64,000 bases of DNA from Micromonospora halotolerans (lineage in GTDB: Bacteria; Actinomycetota; Actinomycetes; Mycobacteriales; Micromonosporaceae), in contig NZ_CP134876.1 of the NCBI RefSeq assembly GCF_032108445.1, positions 2,170,001 to 2,234,000 on the forward strand, in the 5' to 3' direction. Shown in pieces: positions 15,352-23,150 of this stretch; the first letter of the stretch is position 1; every line of letters starts with the position of its first letter. A model generated the notes under the pieces. The model worked only from the letters and a program-made list of their open reading frames with translations, was not told the DNA's origin and did not search any database. The position numbers were made by a program, and so were the translations under genes.

Positions 15352-16901
15352 CGTCGGGCTGTCGGGTGTCTAGATATCCCACGTCGCTACCGTGTCAAGC
15401 AGCTGCTGACAGTTCCGTCGTAGGGGCGGGCCAGGCGATTGCCTCGTTGTAGGGCTGCTGGTGGCGTAGGCAGCCGTGGAGGATGCCGACGAGTCGGTTG
15501 GCCAGAGCGCGAAGTGCCTGGTGGTGGGTGTTGCCGCGGGCGCGGTGGGCGTCGTGGTAGGCCCGGGCGCCGGGTGAGGCTTTGAGCGCGGCGAACGCCT
15601 GCAGGTAGAGGGCGTCGCGGAGGCGGTTGTTCGCCACGTGACGGGCAAGCACCAGGCGGCGGGTGCCGGAGGCGCGAGTGATCGGGCTGGTGGCGGCGTA
15701 ATTGCGGCGGGCTTTGACGTCGTAACGGTGTGGGTCGTCGCCGAACTCGGCGAGCACCCGGGCGGCGAGGACAGGTCCCAGGCCTGGCTGGGAAAGCAGA
15801 ATCTCGGCGTCCGGGTGCCGGTCAAAATGCGCGCTCAACTCGCCTTCGAGAGTTCCGATTTGGCGCGACAACTCGGTCAGGATCCGCACCATTGCGGTGA
15901 CGGTGTGCCCGAACGCGGCCTCGACGGCGGGTAGCGCCGCCAGCTGCTCGGTGCGCAGTGCGGTCTCAATCTGTTCGGCCCGGGCGTCGATGTAGCGCTG
16001 TCGTCCGGCCCGCCGCAAGGTCGCGGCGATCTTCGCGCGTGACAGGGACCGCCCCCGGGTCGGGGTCGGGGCGATCTCCAGCACGGCGAGGGCGTCTCGG
16101 TCCGTGAGCTTTTCGAACGCGGTGAGGGCCGCAGGGTAGAACTCGCGCAGCGTCGAGCGCAGCGAGTTGGCCTGGCGCTGCCGTGACCAGATCAGGTTCT
16201 GATGCGCTCGCGCGAGGACCTTGACCGCCTCGGCGAGGTCGCTGTCACCCGCGATCGGCCGGTGTTGGTGCCGGTCGGTGCGCACCAGGTCCGCCAGGAC
16301 CTTCGCGTCGCCGGCGTCGCTCTTGGCCCCCGACGTGACGTGCCGTTCCCGATAGCGGGCCACCGACAACGGGTTGATCGCATAGACCTGGTAGCCAGCC
16401 GCGATCAACGCCTGCACCCACGGACCGCGGTCCGTTTCGATGCCGAAGATCACGTCGGCCGGCTCGCCATCGCCGAGAAGGCCGGCGACCAAGTCGTGCA
16501 AGACGGCCATCCCGGCCACACCTTCGGGCAGCCGACGGCGCACCAGCCTGCGCCCGTCTTCGTCCTGGATCTCCACGTCGTGGTGCGCTTCCGCCCAGTC
16601 ATCACCGATGAACAGCACCGCAACTCCTCCGCCCCGGAAGCCGACAGGTGTCCGAGGCCGCAAGGAGGACCGCGCACGAACTAATGGATCAGTGCTCCAA
16701 GGGCACGACATCCCACCGGTCGTCTCGCCTCCTCGCCAACCAGGGGCGGCACGCTCTAGACATAGACCTTGAAGGACAGTCCCATCGAGTGCTCGACCCC
16801 TGGCGGCTCGGACCCAACCCGTCTACCACGACGGGCGGCTGGATCCCATTAGCCCCACTACATGCGCACGTCCCGGGACGGGACACGTCGGGCTGTCGGG
16901 T
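15352..16901. mobile_element. IS110-family insertion sequence (copy 1)
   Basis: A DEDD transposase flanked by a 16-bp direct repeat, CGTCGGGCTGTCGGGT, at 15352-15367 and 16886-16901, giving a unit of about 1.55 kb. IS110-family elements have no terminal inverted repeats, and their ends resemble the target. The right copy continues as a second partial repeat (GTCGGGCTGTCGGG), so exact ends are uncertain by a few bases. The left end lies in a GACAGCC/GGCTGTC palindrome, a favoured type of IS110 target. About 270 bases lie upstream of the transposase (16619-16885), where IS110-group elements encode a bridge RNA; I could not fold it reliably. Confidence 0.75.
15395..16618 (-). CDS. IS110-family transposase (DEDD)
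   Basis: 407 residues. The N-terminal RuvC-like DEDD domain shows LFIGDDWAEAHHDV, FGIETDRG and KSDAGDAKVLADL. The C-terminal transposase_20 domain has LSQPGLGPVLAARVLAEFGDD and the serine-containing ITRASGTRR. I chose the GTG at 16618 because GGAGGAG lies just upstream; the frame is open further but without family match. It catalyses RNA-guided or site-specific recombination of the IS. Confidence 0.93.
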   Translation of the reverse strand: MLFIGDDWAEAHHDVEIQDEDGRRLVRRRLPEGVAGMAVLHDLVAGLLGDGEPADVIFGIETDRGPWVQALIAAGYQVYAINPLSVARYRERHVTSGAKSDAGDAKVLADLVRTDRHQHRPIAGDSDLAEAVKVLARAHQNLIWSRQRQANSLRSTLREFYPAALTAFEKLTDRDALAVLEIAPTPTRGRSLSRAKIAATLRRAGRQRYIDARAEQIETALRTEQLAALPAVEAAFGHTVTAMVRILTELSRQIGTLEGELSAHFDRHPDAEILLSQPGLGPVLAARVLAEFGDDPHRYDVKARRNYAATSPITRASGTRRLVLARHVANNRLRDALYLQAFAALKASPGARAYHDAHRARGNTHHQALRALANRLVGILHGCLRHQQPYNEAIAWPAPTTELSAAA

Positions 16902-17066
16902 CGGGCTGTCGGGCTGCTGTGAGAACTTTCTGTACGGGATCAAGGCGGCCCGCTTCGCAGGCCGCTCGCGCCGCCGACCAGGGCCGGACCCAAGGTCCGC
17001 CGCCGACGCCTCCCGCTTCGCTCACGGCGTCGACGGTGGAGCCCGCCGGCGGCGCGGAACATGACG

Positions 17067-17104
17067 AAGCCCCGGGCCGCTAATGACAGCAGGTTCCGGG
17101 GCTT
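17067..17104. terminator. Stem-loop between the two IS elements
   Basis: AAGCCCCGG (17067-17075) pairs with CCGGGGCTT (17096-17104) around a 20-base loop. The rest of 16902-17450 shows no convincing gene: composition is mixed and frames are broken. The stretch may include the 5' non-coding part of the second IS110-family element, so this stem-loop could belong to its RNA rather than being a terminator. Confidence 0.35.
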
Positions 17105-17381
17105 TGACATTGGCCGTCGCCAGCAGGGAGCCGAGCCAGGTGGCAGCCGCGGATTCATCCAGGGGAGAGCAAGTGCGAAGAGCAGCGCTCCGGCTCCGGG
17201 ATGGGGTATCCCGCTACCAACGACCCAGGCGAAGCCGAGCAGACCAGGGCCAGGGCGCCAAGGTCGTTCCTTAGGGTTTCTGCGTCTGGATGGTGTTCCG
17301 GGCCGCCGGGTTGGCTGGGTGTGGCTCAAGGTTGTTTGCCGTCAGGTGGCCATGGACGAGCGGCCGCCCAGCCAGCCCAGG

Positions 17382-18712
17382 GCGCCTTGACCGCTGATTG
17401 AGATCTGCGAATCGTCGCTTGCTAAGGAACTGCCGGCGGGGTCGTCCGAGGTGACCTGGATCTGGGTGCTTCGGGAGGACGGCTTGGCGCAGGTATGGGT
17501 AGGCGTGGACGCGGGCAAGCAGGCTCACCACGCTGCGGCGGTGGACGTGGGCGGGCGGGTGCTGTGGTCGACGCGAGTGGCCAACGATCAGCAGGCGATT
17601 GCGGACCTGATCAGGCGGGTCGGCGCCGGTGACGAGGTGGTGTGGGCAGTCGACCTGGTCGGCTGCGAGACCGCCCTGCTGCGGGCAATGTTGGCGCTGG
17701 CAGGGCAGCAGACGCTGTATATCCCAGGTCGCACGGTCAAGACGATGGCCGACGGGTTCGCTGGAGAGGCCAAGACCGACGCGCGTGACGCGGTGGTGAT
17801 CGCGAATACCGCTCGGATGCGGCATGACTTCCTGCCGGTCGAGACACCGACGGAGCTGATCGCCAAACTCGCGCTGCTGGTCGCGCACCGCGCCGACCTG
17901 GTCGAAGACTGGGTCCGCACCGTGAATCGGCTGCGCCGCTTGATGCTCGGGATCTCCCCGGTATTGGAACGCGCGTTAACCTTCACCAACGTCGCGACGT
18001 TGATTCTGATCAGCGCCTTTCAGACGCCCGAGCAGATCCGCGCCGCCGGTCGAGAGCAGCTCGTGGCGCATCTGCGCCGGCATCGGGCAGTGAACGCCGT
18101 CAAGGTCGCCGATCAGGCGTTGGCCGCCGCGGCTGAGCAGGATCTCACCCTGCCGGGACAGGACACCGCTGCTAACCTCGCCGCCGAGCTGGCCACCCAC
18201 CTGCTGCAACTGCACCGACGGATGCGGAACATCGACAAGGCAATCGAGGCCGCCTTCAGCGACCACCCACAGGCCGGCATCATTCGCAGCCTGCCCGGCA
18301 TGGGGGCACTGGCGGCGGCGGAGTTCATCGTCGCGGTCGGGGACCTGTCGACCTTCGCCAGCCCCGATCACCTGGCCGCCTACGCAGGCCTCGCGCCGGT
18401 GGCACGGGACTCTGGCAAGCGCGTCGCCAACCTGCGCCGGCCGCAGCGTTACAACCGACGGCTGCGCCACGTGTTCTACATGTCCTCGCTCAGCACCCTG
18501 CGAATGAACGGCCCAAGCCGGGACTACTACCAGCGCAAACGGGCTGAGGGACGCAAACACCAGCAGGCGCTGATAGCCCTCGCCCGCCGCCGCGTCGACG
18601 TCCTCTGGGCACTGCTCCGCGACAACCGCTGCTTCCAGCTCCAACCACCATCAACGACGCCCGCCTGACACCACCAACCGCCCCGCGCCTTGACAACCGC
18701 CATTGAGACTCG
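17382..18712. mobile_element. IS110-family insertion sequence (copy 2, limits approximate)
   Basis: The transposase at 17451-18668 is flanked by similar sequences in direct orientation: GCGCCTTGAC followed by ATTGAGA at 17382-17403, and GCGCCTTGAC followed by ATTGAGA at 18685-18708. These probably mark the ends or the target copies. If the element has a long 5' non-coding region its left end could lie further left, towards 17100. It is a different subgroup from copy 1 and points in the opposite direction. Confidence 0.5.
17451..18668 (+). CDS. IS110-family transposase
   Basis: 405 residues. VWVGVDAGKQAHHAAAVD, WAVDLVGCETALLRAML and AKTDARDAVVIANTAR carry the acidic residues of the DEDD RuvC-like domain. 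The C-terminal domain reads SLPGMGALAAAEFIVAVGD with the serine-containing VARDSGKRVANLRRP. The start is uncertain: GTG at 17451 gives the longest form, while a TTG at 17483 has GGGAGGA upstream and begins closer to the conserved part. It differs clearly from the copy 1 transposase, so the two are separate arrivals. Confidence 0.92.
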   Translation: MTWIWVLREDGLAQVWVGVDAGKQAHHAAAVDVGGRVLWSTRVANDQQAIADLIRRVGAGDEVVWAVDLVGCETALLRAMLALAGQQTLYIPGRTVKTMADGFAGEAKTDARDAVVIANTARMRHDFLPVETPTELIAKLALLVAHRADLVEDWVRTVNRLRRLMLGISPVLERALTFTNVATLILISAFQTPEQIRAAGREQLVAHLRRHRAVNAVKVADQALAAAAEQDLTLPGQDTAANLAAELATHLLQLHRRMRNIDKAIEAAFSDHPQAGIIRSLPGMGALAAAEFIVAVGDLSTFASPDHLAAYAGLAPVARDSGKRVANLRRPQRYNRRLRHVFYMSSLSTLRMNGPSRDYYQRKRAEGRKHQQALIALARRRVDVLWALLRDNRCFQLQPPSTTPA

Positions 18713-18804
18713 TCACGTAGGGCGCTCCACCTTGACGCCCTGGCCCTGGTCCGCTCCACGAGGCGTGGGTCGATGGCAGACGGGATGATCGCGGGTTGAG
18801 ACGC

Positions 18805-19344
18805 CTAGGTCGGCCGCCGACCCCACACGGCTGTCGGGGTCCGCTTCCCATCAGCAAGAAATCCAATCGTGAGTGCTGGGAAACCCAGCCTCATTACCAT
18901 TGAACTAATCGCCTCCCGTATATATGGATACGCAACGTGAATCGCGACCGAATCGCCGAATTCCTCTAAAACCTCCCGCTTCGGGGGGGCAAAGTCCTCG
19001 AATGTTCGGTACTCGCAGACCAGGGACAAGTCGACACTGGCCAACAGTGGACCCTTCCGGGCCACGCCTGACTGCGCCTCTTCCAGCCGATTACTTTCGT
19101 TCGTCTCAACTTCACGCAGGGAGCCTGGCGCCCCTACGAGCACACATTTGACGTTGAACCGGTATAGGATTCGATCGCTCTGCACTGCGTATGAGATCGC
19201 GAGTTCAAGTGCTAGATCGTCCGGTTGCGCCAGGCGCTTTAACTTTGCGGAGAAGGAGTCAAGGAAGACGTTACCCAACTCAACCGATTCGAGCAGACCA
19301 TTTATCGATGCCCGCATCTTATCGGACTGAATGCTCTCGCTCAC
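18805..19344 (-). CDS. SecB-like chaperone of a toxin-antitoxin-chaperone (TAC) operon
   Basis: 179 residues. The C-terminal part, AIHVAYPYIREAISSMVMRL then GFPALTIGFL, matches the SecB end with the YPYxRE motif, and I recall Rv1957, the SecB-like chaperone of the M. tuberculosis TAC, ending in a closely similar way. The first 100 residues fit the beta-sheet and helix plan of SecB. In TAC systems this chaperone holds the antitoxin through a C-terminal addiction segment and keeps it from being degraded. The GTG start overlaps the antitoxin stop (GTGA). Order toxin-antitoxin-chaperone and the sizes (115, 148, 179 residues) fit the mycobacterial operon. Actinobacteria normally lack general SecB, which supports a dedicated role. 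Confidence 0.8.
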   Translation of the reverse strand: MSESIQSDKMRASINGLLESVELGNVFLDSFSAKLKRLAQPDDLALELAISYAVQSDRILYRFNVKCVLVGAPGSLREVETNESNRLEEAQSGVARKGPLLASVDLSLVCEYRTFEDFAPPKREVLEEFGDSVAIHVAYPYIREAISSMVMRLGFPALTIGFLADGKRTPTAVWGRRPT

Positions 19345-19787
19345 AAGGACCTACTCGCCGCTAGGACCAGTACCGAGGGCCTGCTTGTGGACGGATGCCA
19401 GTCAATTACGTCAGGCTCCCACGCACTAGTTGCCGATTCGGGCGAAAAATGCTGCACGACGCGTTGGGACGAACGCCATTCCCTGTCCATCTCCTCAGTC
19501 GCGGCCGCACGGTGCGTACCCAAAGGAACTGTCTCGATTGCGAGCTCCAAGCCCATTTCATGCAAGTACTCGGCCAACGTTGAAACGCGAACGTTTCCGT
19601 CGCCTCTGAATACCTGGTTTACTGCAGACTTCCGGACTCCAAGCCGCTTGGCGAGCTCAACCTGCGTGAGACGAGACTGCTCAAGCGACCGGTGCAGGAC
19701 TTTGAGGACTTGGTAACGGAGACGGGCCGCAGAAAGGGCTCGCGCCCCTTTACTCGTGGCCGAAAGTCGATCGTAGAGGTAACTCAT
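19341..19787 (-). CDS. higA: HigA-like antitoxin with a C-terminal chaperone-dependence tail
   Basis: 148 residues. An XRE helix-turn-helix (SRLTQVELAKRLGVRKSAVN, then QVFRGDGNVRVSTLAEYLHEMG) occupies about 45-95. A tail of about 50 residues follows (REWRSSQRVVQHF, then SPESATSAWEPDVIDWHPST), in the place of the chaperone addiction region of TAC antitoxins. I chose the ATG at 19787, which overlaps the toxin stop (ATGA) and has GGGAGGA upstream. The protein would bind and neutralise the toxin and repress the operon, probably at the palindrome at 20191-20208. Confidence 0.82.
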   Translation of the reverse strand: MSYLYDRLSATSKGARALSAARLRYQVLKVLHRSLEQSRLTQVELAKRLGVRKSAVNQVFRGDGNVRVSTLAEYLHEMGLELAIETVPLGTHRAAATEEMDREWRSSQRVVQHFSPESATSAWEPDVIDWHPSTSRPSVLVLAASRSL

Positions 19788-20131
19788 GACCGAAGGTCCT
19801 CCCTGCGCACCCAAAGCGCCTTGTCAATCTCGCCTCTAGGCGTTTTCCAAGTACCCTTTAGAAAACCATGCGTAATCCGAATCGCCTTGCTTGCAAACGC
19901 TCTTTGAGTCCAATAGAAGGGAAGCCGAACCCTTTCCGCTTTTATTTCCCAGAGGTCGTCTCGAAGCTCGTTAAGCTCTCTGGGTATTTCAAGTGTTCCG
20001 GTTCGGGCTATATCCTCGAACCGAACAGCAACGGCCGCGACAAGTTCCAAGCCTCCCCGCTTCTTCTCCAGCTTCTGAAGGAACTCGTCTGCTAGAGCGG
20101 TACCATCCGAGATCCTCGCCGCCTCCACCAT
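19784..20131 (-). CDS. higB: HigB/RelE-like toxin
   Basis: 115 residues from the ATG at 20131, which has GAGGAGG at good spacing. The fold signature is in the C-terminal half: LNELRDDLWEIKAERVRLPF then IRITHGFLKGTWKTPRGEID, the LxxGLxELR...HGFxKKxxKTPxxEI pattern of RelE/HigB mRNA interferases, which cut mRNA on the ribosome. The frame stays open to 20401, but the extra part crosses the promoter and operator palindrome and matches nothing. First gene of the TAC operon, with the antitoxin overlapping by four bases. Confidence 0.8.
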   Translation of the reverse strand: MVEAARISDGTALADEFLQKLEKKRGGLELVAAVAVRFEDIARTGTLEIPRELNELRDDLWEIKAERVRLPFYWTQRAFASKAIRITHGFLKGTWKTPRGEIDKALWVRREDLRS

Positions 20132-20190
20132 CAACCGCCCTCCTCGCTGGAAGCAGACACGTCCACAGTCTTCGCAGATGGTGCGGTCAA

Positions 20191-20208
20191 GTACAGTCAA
20201 GACTGTAC
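20191..20208. promoter_or_regulatory. Operator-like palindrome upstream of the TAC operon
   Basis: GTACAGTCAAGACTGTAC: two perfect 8-bp arms around AA, 60 bases upstream of the toxin start. On the minus strand TTGACT lies within it and TTGACC just after, both possible -35 boxes. Toxin-antitoxin operons are normally repressed through such a palindrome by the antitoxin, so this is the likely HigA site. Confidence 0.65.
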
Positions 20209-20617
20209 CTCCCCAGGTCAAGGTGTACCAGAGTTCCAGCAGCCGTGCGTCACTTTCGGCCCACGCAGCGTAGGTCATCTTTGGCCGCCCTGTCTCGCCT
20301 GGTGATCCCCGCTGGTTCGGCCTGAATGATCGACTAGAGTCACAGGCCGAACGGCTGAGTCCGCTTGCTTCCGAATTGGCGCGAAACGGGATGTGAGACA
20401 AGGTGGGCTGCTTGATTGTGATGAAAGAGATAGGTGCGACTGAACAAGTGGCGCTCTGGCGAAGGTTGGACAGCGGGTGTCAGGACCTGCGTCGGCAGTT
20501 GGCCGACGTCGGAAAGTCGACCTGGCTTGCTCGCCGGCGACACCCCGAGGCCATAGGAGGGAGGGGACCCAATCGGCTCGATCAAAGGTTGGCCAGCAGT
20601 GGGCCGACGTGATGCCC

Positions 20618-20639
20618 GTACAGCAGACGAGTACAGCAA
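20618..20639. promoter_or_regulatory. Candidate integrase arm-binding repeats, right end
   Basis: GTACAGCA occurs twice (20618-20625 and 20632-20639), 83 bases before attR inside the element. The same motif pair is at 4703-4724 near attL. In the excised circle the two pairs would flank the core. The rest of 20280-20720 holds no gene that I can support. Confidence 0.5.
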
Positions 20640-20721
20640 CGAACCCGGCCGTTAGAGTCTCAGGGCAACCGACCAAGCCTCGCCACCTGCGTACCAAGCC
20701 TTCAGCAACCGCCTCGCCGGA

Positions 20722-20779
20722 AATCCATAGGTTCAGGGTTCGAGTCCCTGGCGGCCCACTCCTCCGCAGCTCAGCGGCC
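20722..20779. repeat. attR, 58-bp direct repeat
   Basis: Identical to 4611-4668. It contains the 3' half of tRNA-Lys (anticodon-stem strand, T-arm, acceptor strand) but no 5' half, so it is not a working tRNA. It marks the right end of the integrative element. Confidence 0.95.
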
Positions 20780-20795
20780 TCGCCCGGGGCCGCTG
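20772..20795 (+). terminator. Displaced terminator-like hairpin beside attR
   Basis: CAGCGGCC (20772-20779) pairs perfectly with GGCCGCTG (20788-20795) around an 8-base loop. The left arm is the last part of the 58-bp repeat. Before integration this would have been the hairpin behind tRNA-Lys. Confidence 0.5.
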
Positions 20796-20818
20796 TTGCC
20801 GTGATCCGCGTCGGCGCG

Positions 20819-20838
20819 GCAGCGAACTACAGCAGTAG
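20819..20838. repeat. Arm-like 20-mer outside attR, matching the left end of the element
   Basis: GCAGCGAACTACAGCAGTAG here and GCAGCGAAGTACAGCAGTAG at 4708-4727 differ at one base, and each begins 40 bases after the end of its 58-bp repeat. So DNA right of attR looks like the left end of a related element. Confidence 0.7.
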
Positions 20839-20918
20839 TCGCCCACCCGCCATCATCGGAAATCAAGATCAGCATCACCCGCCGCAGGTTGTCACATGGG
20901 TCGTGGACACTGCCGGTC

Positions 20919-21533
20919 GTGGACGTGGACGGGTTCTGGCAGGTTGTGGAGCGGGCACGAGCAGCGGCCGGTCCAGCAGCAGATCGAGCCCGGCAGGACG
21001 GTCAGCCGAGCGCGGTCAGTGAGGCGCTGGTGGCGGAGCTGGCACGACTCCCGCTGCCGCAGATCGTGGCGTTCGACCGGATGCTCGATGACGTGCTCAC
21101 CCAGGCCGACAACTGGGATACCTGCGCGGCGTGCTGGATCATCGAGTACGGGTTCCTCTCCGACGATGGGTTCTCCGACTTCCGGGCAGGGCTCGTGGGC
21201 CTGGGCCGGAGGGCGTACGAGGCAGTCGTCACCGAACCCGACTCGCTCGCCGGACATCCTGCGGTACAAGAGATCAGCGCTTCGGACGGCCGCGACCTGT
21301 GGATCGGCGACGAAAGGCTCCTGTACGCAGCGCGCCGAGCGTATGAGCGGCTGACAGGCGACCCCGAGGCGTTCTGGGACGCCGTCGACGACGCGAAGGT
21401 GGACACGGCTCCATCGAGCCCCAGCTCGGAACCTGCAGACGAACGCTGGGACCTTCGAAACGAAGAAGAGTGGCGAAGGCGCCTACCAAGTCTCGCCGAA
21501 CTGTTCCTTGCCCGCCCGTTCCCGCTGGAATAG
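20919..21533 (+). CDS. DUF4240 domain protein
   Basis: About 204 residues. VDVDGFWQVVERAR at the start and AACWIIEYGFLSDDGFSDFRAGLVGLGRRAYE in the middle match DUF4240 (also called WGR-like or SMI1-neighbour proteins in actinomycetes); function unknown. The start is uncertain: I chose the GTG at 20919, because the family usually begins just before the FWxxIExAR stretch; a TTG at 20889 would add ten residues. The gene lies just outside attR and could be part of an older neighbouring element or of the chromosome. Confidence 0.7.
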   Translation: MDVDGFWQVVERARAAAGPAADRARQDGQPSAVSEALVAELARLPLPQIVAFDRMLDDVLTQADNWDTCAACWIIEYGFLSDDGFSDFRAGLVGLGRRAYEAVVTEPDSLAGHPAVQEISASDGRDLWIGDERLLYAARRAYERLTGDPEAFWDAVDDAKVDTAPSSPSSEPADERWDLRNEEEWRRRLPSLAELFLARPFPLE

Positions 21534-21631
21534 CCAGCTGCTCCGACCCGCATGACACGTCGGTCTCAGGACGTGAATGACACATCCGGCTGGACGATCT
21601 TGCTCAGCCGCGGCGATCTACAGTGGCTCCG

Positions 21632-22327
21632 ATGGAGCTAGCCGAGATCCGCCGGTATCCGATCAAGTCACTGCTCGGTGAGCAGGTCGCAACAGTCGAG
21701 ATCGACCAGCGGGGCCTCGTTGGTGACCGCTTGTGGGCAGTGCGTGACGCAGACGGGAAGTTGGGCAGCGGGAAGAACACCCGTCGCTTCCGGCGGATGC
21801 CTGGCCTGTTCACCCTGCGCGGACATTCTGGTGATCCGGTGCCGGTCGTGGAACTGCCCGACGGACGCCGCTTCCCCGCGGATGAGCCCGCGGGGCACGA
21901 GGCTGTGAGCGAGGTACTGGACCGCCGCGTGACGATCGAGCGCGAAGCGGAGGTCATGCACCATGACGAGGGTCCGGTGAGCCTGATCAGCACCGCCGGT
22001 CTACGGCGACTGCGTGAACTGCTGGGGGAGCCGGTCGGCTCAGTGCGGTTCCGGGCGAATCTGCTCGTGGACGTACCGGGCAGCGACTTCCCCGAGGATC
22101 ACAGGCTCGGGCGAGCCATCCGTATCGGTTCCGACGTGGTGTTGCGACCACGTCGCCGGCTTACCCGATGCGTCATGATCGACCTTGCCCAGGAGGACGC
22201 CCCGGAGCATGGACACCTCTTGAGGACGGTTGCCGAGCACCACGACCTGACGTTCGGCGTGTGGGCGACAGTCGAACGCCCTGGTCGTATCGGACTGCAT
22301 GACGTCGTCGAACTCATGCCAGCCTGA
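21632..22327 (+). CDS. MOSC-domain protein
   Basis: 231 residues. The beta-barrel N-terminal domain begins ELAEIRRYPIKSLLGEQV, and the MOSC core has GDRLWAVRDADGK, FRANLLVDVPGSDFPED and RLTRCVMIDLAQ with the conserved Cys near the end. MOSC proteins (MoCo sulfurase C-terminal domain, YiiM/mARC-like) carry sulfur or molybdenum cofactor and take part in N-hydroxylated compound reduction or cofactor sulfuration. TACAGT at 21619-21624 ends seven bases before the ATG, so a leaderless mRNA is likely and this start is preferred over GTG 21623. Confidence 0.85.
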   Translation: MELAEIRRYPIKSLLGEQVATVEIDQRGLVGDRLWAVRDADGKLGSGKNTRRFRRMPGLFTLRGHSGDPVPVVELPDGRRFPADEPAGHEAVSEVLDRRVTIEREAEVMHHDEGPVSLISTAGLRRLRELLGEPVGSVRFRANLLVDVPGSDFPEDHRLGRAIRIGSDVVLRPRRRLTRCVMIDLAQEDAPEHGHLLRTVAEHHDLTFGVWATVERPGRIGLHDVVELMPA

Positions 22328-22478
22328 GAACCGGGCGGGCGTCATTCAGGGCTCAGACTGTGGGGCACGCAGGGGGCACAAGACAGTGGCATCGGCACCC
22401 GACCATCCAGCTGAGGCATTCACAGGAGGCACAGGAGGCCATGGGACGATCGGCACCGATGCCGACGGAAGGCGCGTG

Positions 22479-23150
22479 ATGACCGCCTCGACGCGCCGGG
22501 TGGCCGTCTTCGACCTCGACGACACCCTGGTACGCGGAGACTCGTTCGCCCAGTTCACCCGCCATCTGCTGTTCCGTCAGCGGTGGCGCGCGGGAGTGTC
22601 GCTCGTACTCGCTCCGCTCCTCGCACCGATGCTCTTCCTGTCACCCACGCGACGTGTGGCCATCACCGGGTTCCTCTGGCTCGCGTCGGCTGGTCTGTCC
22701 GAGGCGCAGTTCACCGCCCTGGCCGAACAGTTCGCCGCAACCCACGCCCAGAAGCGCATCACGGTCGCGCTCGACCGGCTCCAGCAACACCTCGCTGCGG
22801 GCGACCGCGTCATCATCGTCACCGCATGCGCCGACCCGCTCGCCACCGCCATCTGCGCCGAGCTCGGCCTGAGCAAGGTGGAGGTCATCGCTGCCCGGCT
22901 CCGCGCCGGCCGCACCGGGATGTGGCCCGTCGTCGGCTGCCAGGGGCCGCAGAAAGTGCAGCGGCTCCGCGACGCCGGGGTCACCCTGCCCATCGACTTC
23001 GCCTACACCGACAGCCTTTCCGACCTGCCCCTCCTGCGTGCCGCCACGCGCCGCTACCTCATCGAGCCCTCCGCCCAGGACCTGGCCCGACTGCAGGCGG
23101 CCTCTCCCGGCGCAGTCACCGTCCTCCGGACGTCAGCCGAGAGACGGTGA
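22479..23150 (+). CDS. HAD-IB family hydrolase (SerB-like)
   Basis: 223 residues. Motif I is VAVFDLDDTLVRGDS with nucleophile Asp, motif II is VIIVTACADPLA, and the late acidic motif is FAYTDSLSDLPLL. A helical cap (about residues 30-95) fits subfamily IB, which includes phosphoserine phosphatase-like enzymes. The substrate is unknown. The ATG at 22479 has GGAAGG upstream; the open frame extends left but without family match. Bases 22328-22478 hold nothing I can name. Confidence 0.85.
   Translation: MTASTRRVAVFDLDDTLVRGDSFAQFTRHLLFRQRWRAGVSLVLAPLLAPMLFLSPTRRVAITGFLWLASAGLSEAQFTALAEQFAATHAQKRITVALDRLQQHLAAGDRVIIVTACADPLATAICAELGLSKVEVIAARLRAGRTGMWPVVGCQGPQKVQRLRDAGVTLPIDFAYTDSLSDLPLLRAATRRYLIEPSAQDLARLQAASPGAVTVLRTSAERR

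Larger units (their letters stand above)
4611..20779. mobile_element. AICE-type integrative element in tRNA-Lys(TTT)
   Basis: A 16.2-kb element bounded by a perfect 58-bp direct repeat that starts inside the anticodon loop of tRNA-Lys and runs 21 bases past its 3' end. Beside the left repeat lie a tyrosine recombinase, an excisionase and a RepSA-like replication initiator, all leftward, which is the classic layout of actinobacterial integrative and conjugative elements (pSAM2 type). No FtsK/TraB-like DNA translocase is present. The only spread-type gene is truncated. Cargo is a Dcm-Vsr fusion, a four-gene operon, two IS110-family elements and a toxin-antitoxin-chaperone operon. Inference: it may excise and replicate, but self-transfer is doubtful. 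Confidence 0.93.

Noticed and set aside
20279..20401. Longer HigB toxin start at 20401 or 20278
   Set aside because: The extension crosses the operator palindrome and promoter and has no family match; the ATG at 20131 has a good ribosome-binding site.
20722..20779. Second tRNA-Lys gene
   Set aside because: Only the 3' half is present; there is no 5' acceptor strand, D-arm or anticodon. It is the attR repeat.
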